From: an uncultured bacterium
GTDB lineage: Bacteria > Patescibacteria > Microgenomatia > Levybacterales > UBA12049
NCBI GenBank assembly: GCA_946885425.1
Contig: CAMPGJ010000070.1
Coordinates: 1-5,995 of the forward strand
Reading direction: 5' to 3'
DNA length: 5,995 nucleotides
Made by a program: the position numbers and the translations under genes. Shown here one piece after another: positions 4,777-5,995 of the stretch (position 1 is its first letter; every line of letters begins with the position of its first letter). The notes beneath the pieces are model-generated. The model ran no database searches and was not told the DNA's origin. It saw only the letters and a list, made by a program, of their open reading frames with translations.

Positions 4777-4785
4777 ATTATATCA
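4777..4785 (-). promoter_or_regulatory. extended -10 promoter of ung
   Basis: On the minus strand, TGA-TATAAT is followed by ten bases and the ung ATG, predicting a leader of about four bases. The hexamer is full consensus with the TGn extension; no convincing -35 is visible. Confidence 0.6.
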
Positions 4786-4791
4786 AAATGT

Positions 4792-4813
4792 CAGACCTTT
4801 ACTATAATGTCTG
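4792..4813. promoter_or_regulatory. short inverted repeat between divergent ung and amidohydrolase promoters
   Basis: CAGAC (4792-4796) and GTCTG (4809-4813) surround a 12-base centre that contains a TATAAT on the plus strand. It lies midway between two divergent start sites, where a shared regulator could act. Arms of five bases are short enough to be chance. Confidence 0.2.
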
Positions 4814-4814
4814 G

Positions 4815-4843
4815 TTTACTCTCTTAAAATTGCTTGTTATACT
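4815..4843 (+). promoter_or_regulatory. promoter of the amidohydrolase gene (leaderless type)
   Basis: A -35-like TTTACT (4815-4820), a 17-base spacer and an extended -10 TGT-TATACT (4835-4843), then six bases and the ATG at 4850. Transcription would begin at or beside the start codon. No Shine-Dalgarno is present. Confidence 0.6.
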
Positions 4844-4849
4844 CGGTAT

Positions 4850-5629
4850 ATGATTATTGATAGTCATACACATCTGGGTGAGACAAATGGTAAGAGATAT
4901 ACTGCCGAAGATCTTGTTGCAGCGATGGATATGGCGGGGGTTGCTAGAGCACTGGTTATCGCAGGTGAGGATGATCCTACAGATGAAATCATCAGACAGT
5001 GTGAACCATATGATCAGTTGGATGTTATCGGGTGGGTTGATTATAAAAACTTGGGAGAAGAGCAAATAGCAAAAAATGTTGAGTATTTAGACAATAGGAA
5101 AATAAAAGGTCTCAAATTTTATACGGGTTACGAAAGGTACTATCCTAATGATCCCAAATTATTTTCCCTTTATCAATTATGTGAAGAAAAAAACAAACCT
5201 GTTATTTTTCATACTGGAGTTTTAGAAGTAGGTTATAAAGGATTATTAAAACAAGCTCATCCGATTGAAATAGATGAAGTAGCAACTCTGTATCCCGACC
5301 TGAAGATAGTCATGGCGCATTTTGGAAATCCATGGATTATGGATGCTGCTGCAGTTGTCTCAAAAAATCCAAATGTTTATGTTGATGTATCTGGTTATTT
5401 TATGGAATATCAATCGATCCCTGATGAATCAGTACAAGAGTTTGTATCAGATTTAAAACGGTTCAAATCATTTGTCGGAGATTATAAAAAATGTCTATTT
5501 GGAACAGATTGGCCCATCTATGATCTGAAAGAATATAAAGAAGCCGTAGATCAATTAGAATTAACTGAAGAAGAAAAAGAATTAGTATTCTGGAGAAATG
5601 CCAAGCAAATCTTCAATTTAGAAATATAG
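4850..5629 (+). CDS. amidohydrolase family protein (Amidohydro_2-like metal-dependent hydrolase)
   Basis: A 259-residue TIM-barrel metal hydrolase. The metal-ligand set of the superfamily is visible: DSHTHLG with His6 and His8, His121 in VIFHTG, His157 in VMAHFGNPW, and Asp220 in LFGTDWP. GLKFY with Lys89 ends an intervening strand. The order H-x-H, H, H, D and the GTDWP ending fit Amidohydro_2 (PF04909) better than TatD nucleases, though both share the fold. It could act as a hydrolase or decarboxylase; the substrate cannot be inferred. No signal peptide, so it is cytoplasmic. The closing SDLK...RNAKQIFNL helix is typical of the family. It is divergent from ung, and the membrane-protein gene starts 22 bases downstream with its own promoter. 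Confidence 0.88.
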   Translation: MIIDSHTHLGETNGKRYTAEDLVAAMDMAGVARALVIAGEDDPTDEIIRQCEPYDQLDVIGWVDYKNLGEEQIAKNVEYLDNRKIKGLKFYTGYERYYPNDPKLFSLYQLCEEKNKPVIFHTGVLEVGYKGLLKQAHPIEIDEVATLYPDLKIVMAHFGNPWIMDAAAVVSKNPNVYVDVSGYFMEYQSIPDESVQEFVSDLKRFKSFVGDYKKCLFGTDWPIYDLKEYKEAVDQLELTEEEKELVFWRNAKQIFNLEI

Positions 5630-5645
5630 CCTCCAGTGGTATAAT
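5617..5645 (+). promoter_or_regulatory. promoter of the 5652 membrane-protein gene (leaderless type)
   Basis: A -35-like TTTAGA (5617-5622), overlapping the end of the amidohydrolase gene, a 17-base spacer and a consensus extended -10 TGG-TATAAT (5637-5645), then GAAGAG and ATG. The purine-rich GAAGAG abuts the ATG too closely to serve as a normal Shine-Dalgarno. Confidence 0.6.
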
Positions 5646-5651
5646 GAAGAG

Positions 5652-5995
5652 ATGAGAATATATTTAACTAACCGCAGTCTATTTATAAAAAAGACTGTAA
5701 CTCTTCTTTTAACAACATTAGCTCTTGTCCCGCTTGTTCATTATAAATTGATGGTTCCTGCTGTTGTTTATGTAGCAGGATTATTATTGCTTCATGCATT
5801 TTTCTTGTATCTTTATTTCTCCAGGGTGCCGTGGCAGGAGTTTAAAAAAGATAAAAAAGGACTTACTCTTCGTATTGTTGCCCTTACTTTTTTTATCTAT
5901 TTACTTATGCTTATCAAATTTGAAGGGAGTACAATTACTGTTTTATTAAATTTGGCAGGAGCATTCATAATTCATGTATTCATACTGTTATTTTT
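5652..5995 (+). CDS. unknown multi-pass membrane protein, 3' part missing
   Basis: An open frame of 114 codons from ATG at 5652 to the window edge, with no stop. The protein begins MRIYLTNRSLFIKKTVTLLL and alternates hydrophobic stretches with short basic loops: membrane segments at about residues 13-29, 34-54, 74-88 and 95-114, with a charged loop WQEFKKDKKGLTLR (about 60-73) probably facing the cytoplasm. I do not recognise the family. The start is well supported by the consensus extended -10 exactly six bases upstream and by unbroken coding across the frame. It lies 22 bases after the amidohydrolase gene; a functional link to it is not evident. Confidence 0.75.
   Translation, partial: MRIYLTNRSLFIKKTVTLLLTTLALVPLVHYKLMVPAVVYVAGLLLLHAFFLYLYFSRVPWQEFKKDKKGLTLRIVALTFFIYLLMLIKFEGSTITVLLNLAGAFIIHVFILLF

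Overview
The window is about 6 kb of AT-rich bacterial DNA, densely packed with short genes that read with the standard bacterial code. TGA serves as a real stop in at least three genes, which argues against the UGA-recoding Absconditabacteria/Gracilibacteria. No gene fixes the taxon. The low G+C, tight spacing, small orphan enzymes and apparently leaderless transcription would fit a Patescibacteria (CPR) genome or a low-GC Firmicutes-like lineage. This is inference and a lineage call would need a search.

Layout. Bases 1-542, minus strand: a DUF2200 gene followed 4 bases later by a VOC/glyoxalase gene that runs off the left edge. Bases 649-1883, plus strand: a DUF2975 membrane protein, a small Cro/C1-type regulator and a second DUF2975 protein, with the last two overlapping by ATGA. 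Bases 1905-3630, plus strand: three small single genes, namely a GNAT acetyltransferase, an SRPBCC/AHSA1 protein and a RibD-C/dihydrofolate reductase-like protein. A GC-rich 111-bp inverted-repeat element lies in front of the last of these. Bases 3619-4766, minus strand: ung (uracil-DNA glycosylase) followed by an Imm-5-like putative immunity protein, whose 3' end overlaps the reductase-like gene tail to tail by 12 bases. Bases 4850-5995, plus strand: an amidohydrolase, then the N-terminal part of an unknown multi-pass membrane protein cut by the right edge.

How the genes work together. This looks like a patchwork of housekeeping repair (ung) and small accessory enzymes rather than one pathway. 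The only clear multi-gene module is DUF2975-HTH-DUF2975, a regulator with two membrane partners. The most notable signal is regulatory. Seven inferred transcription-unit heads carry an extended -10 (TGnTAnnnT), and in four of them exactly six bases separate the hexamer from the ATG, as expected for leaderless mRNAs. Recognisable Shine-Dalgarno sequences appear only in front of downstream genes within operons. I found no CRISPR array, tRNA, rRNA, transposase or toxin gene, and no stretch over 300 bases lacks a gene.
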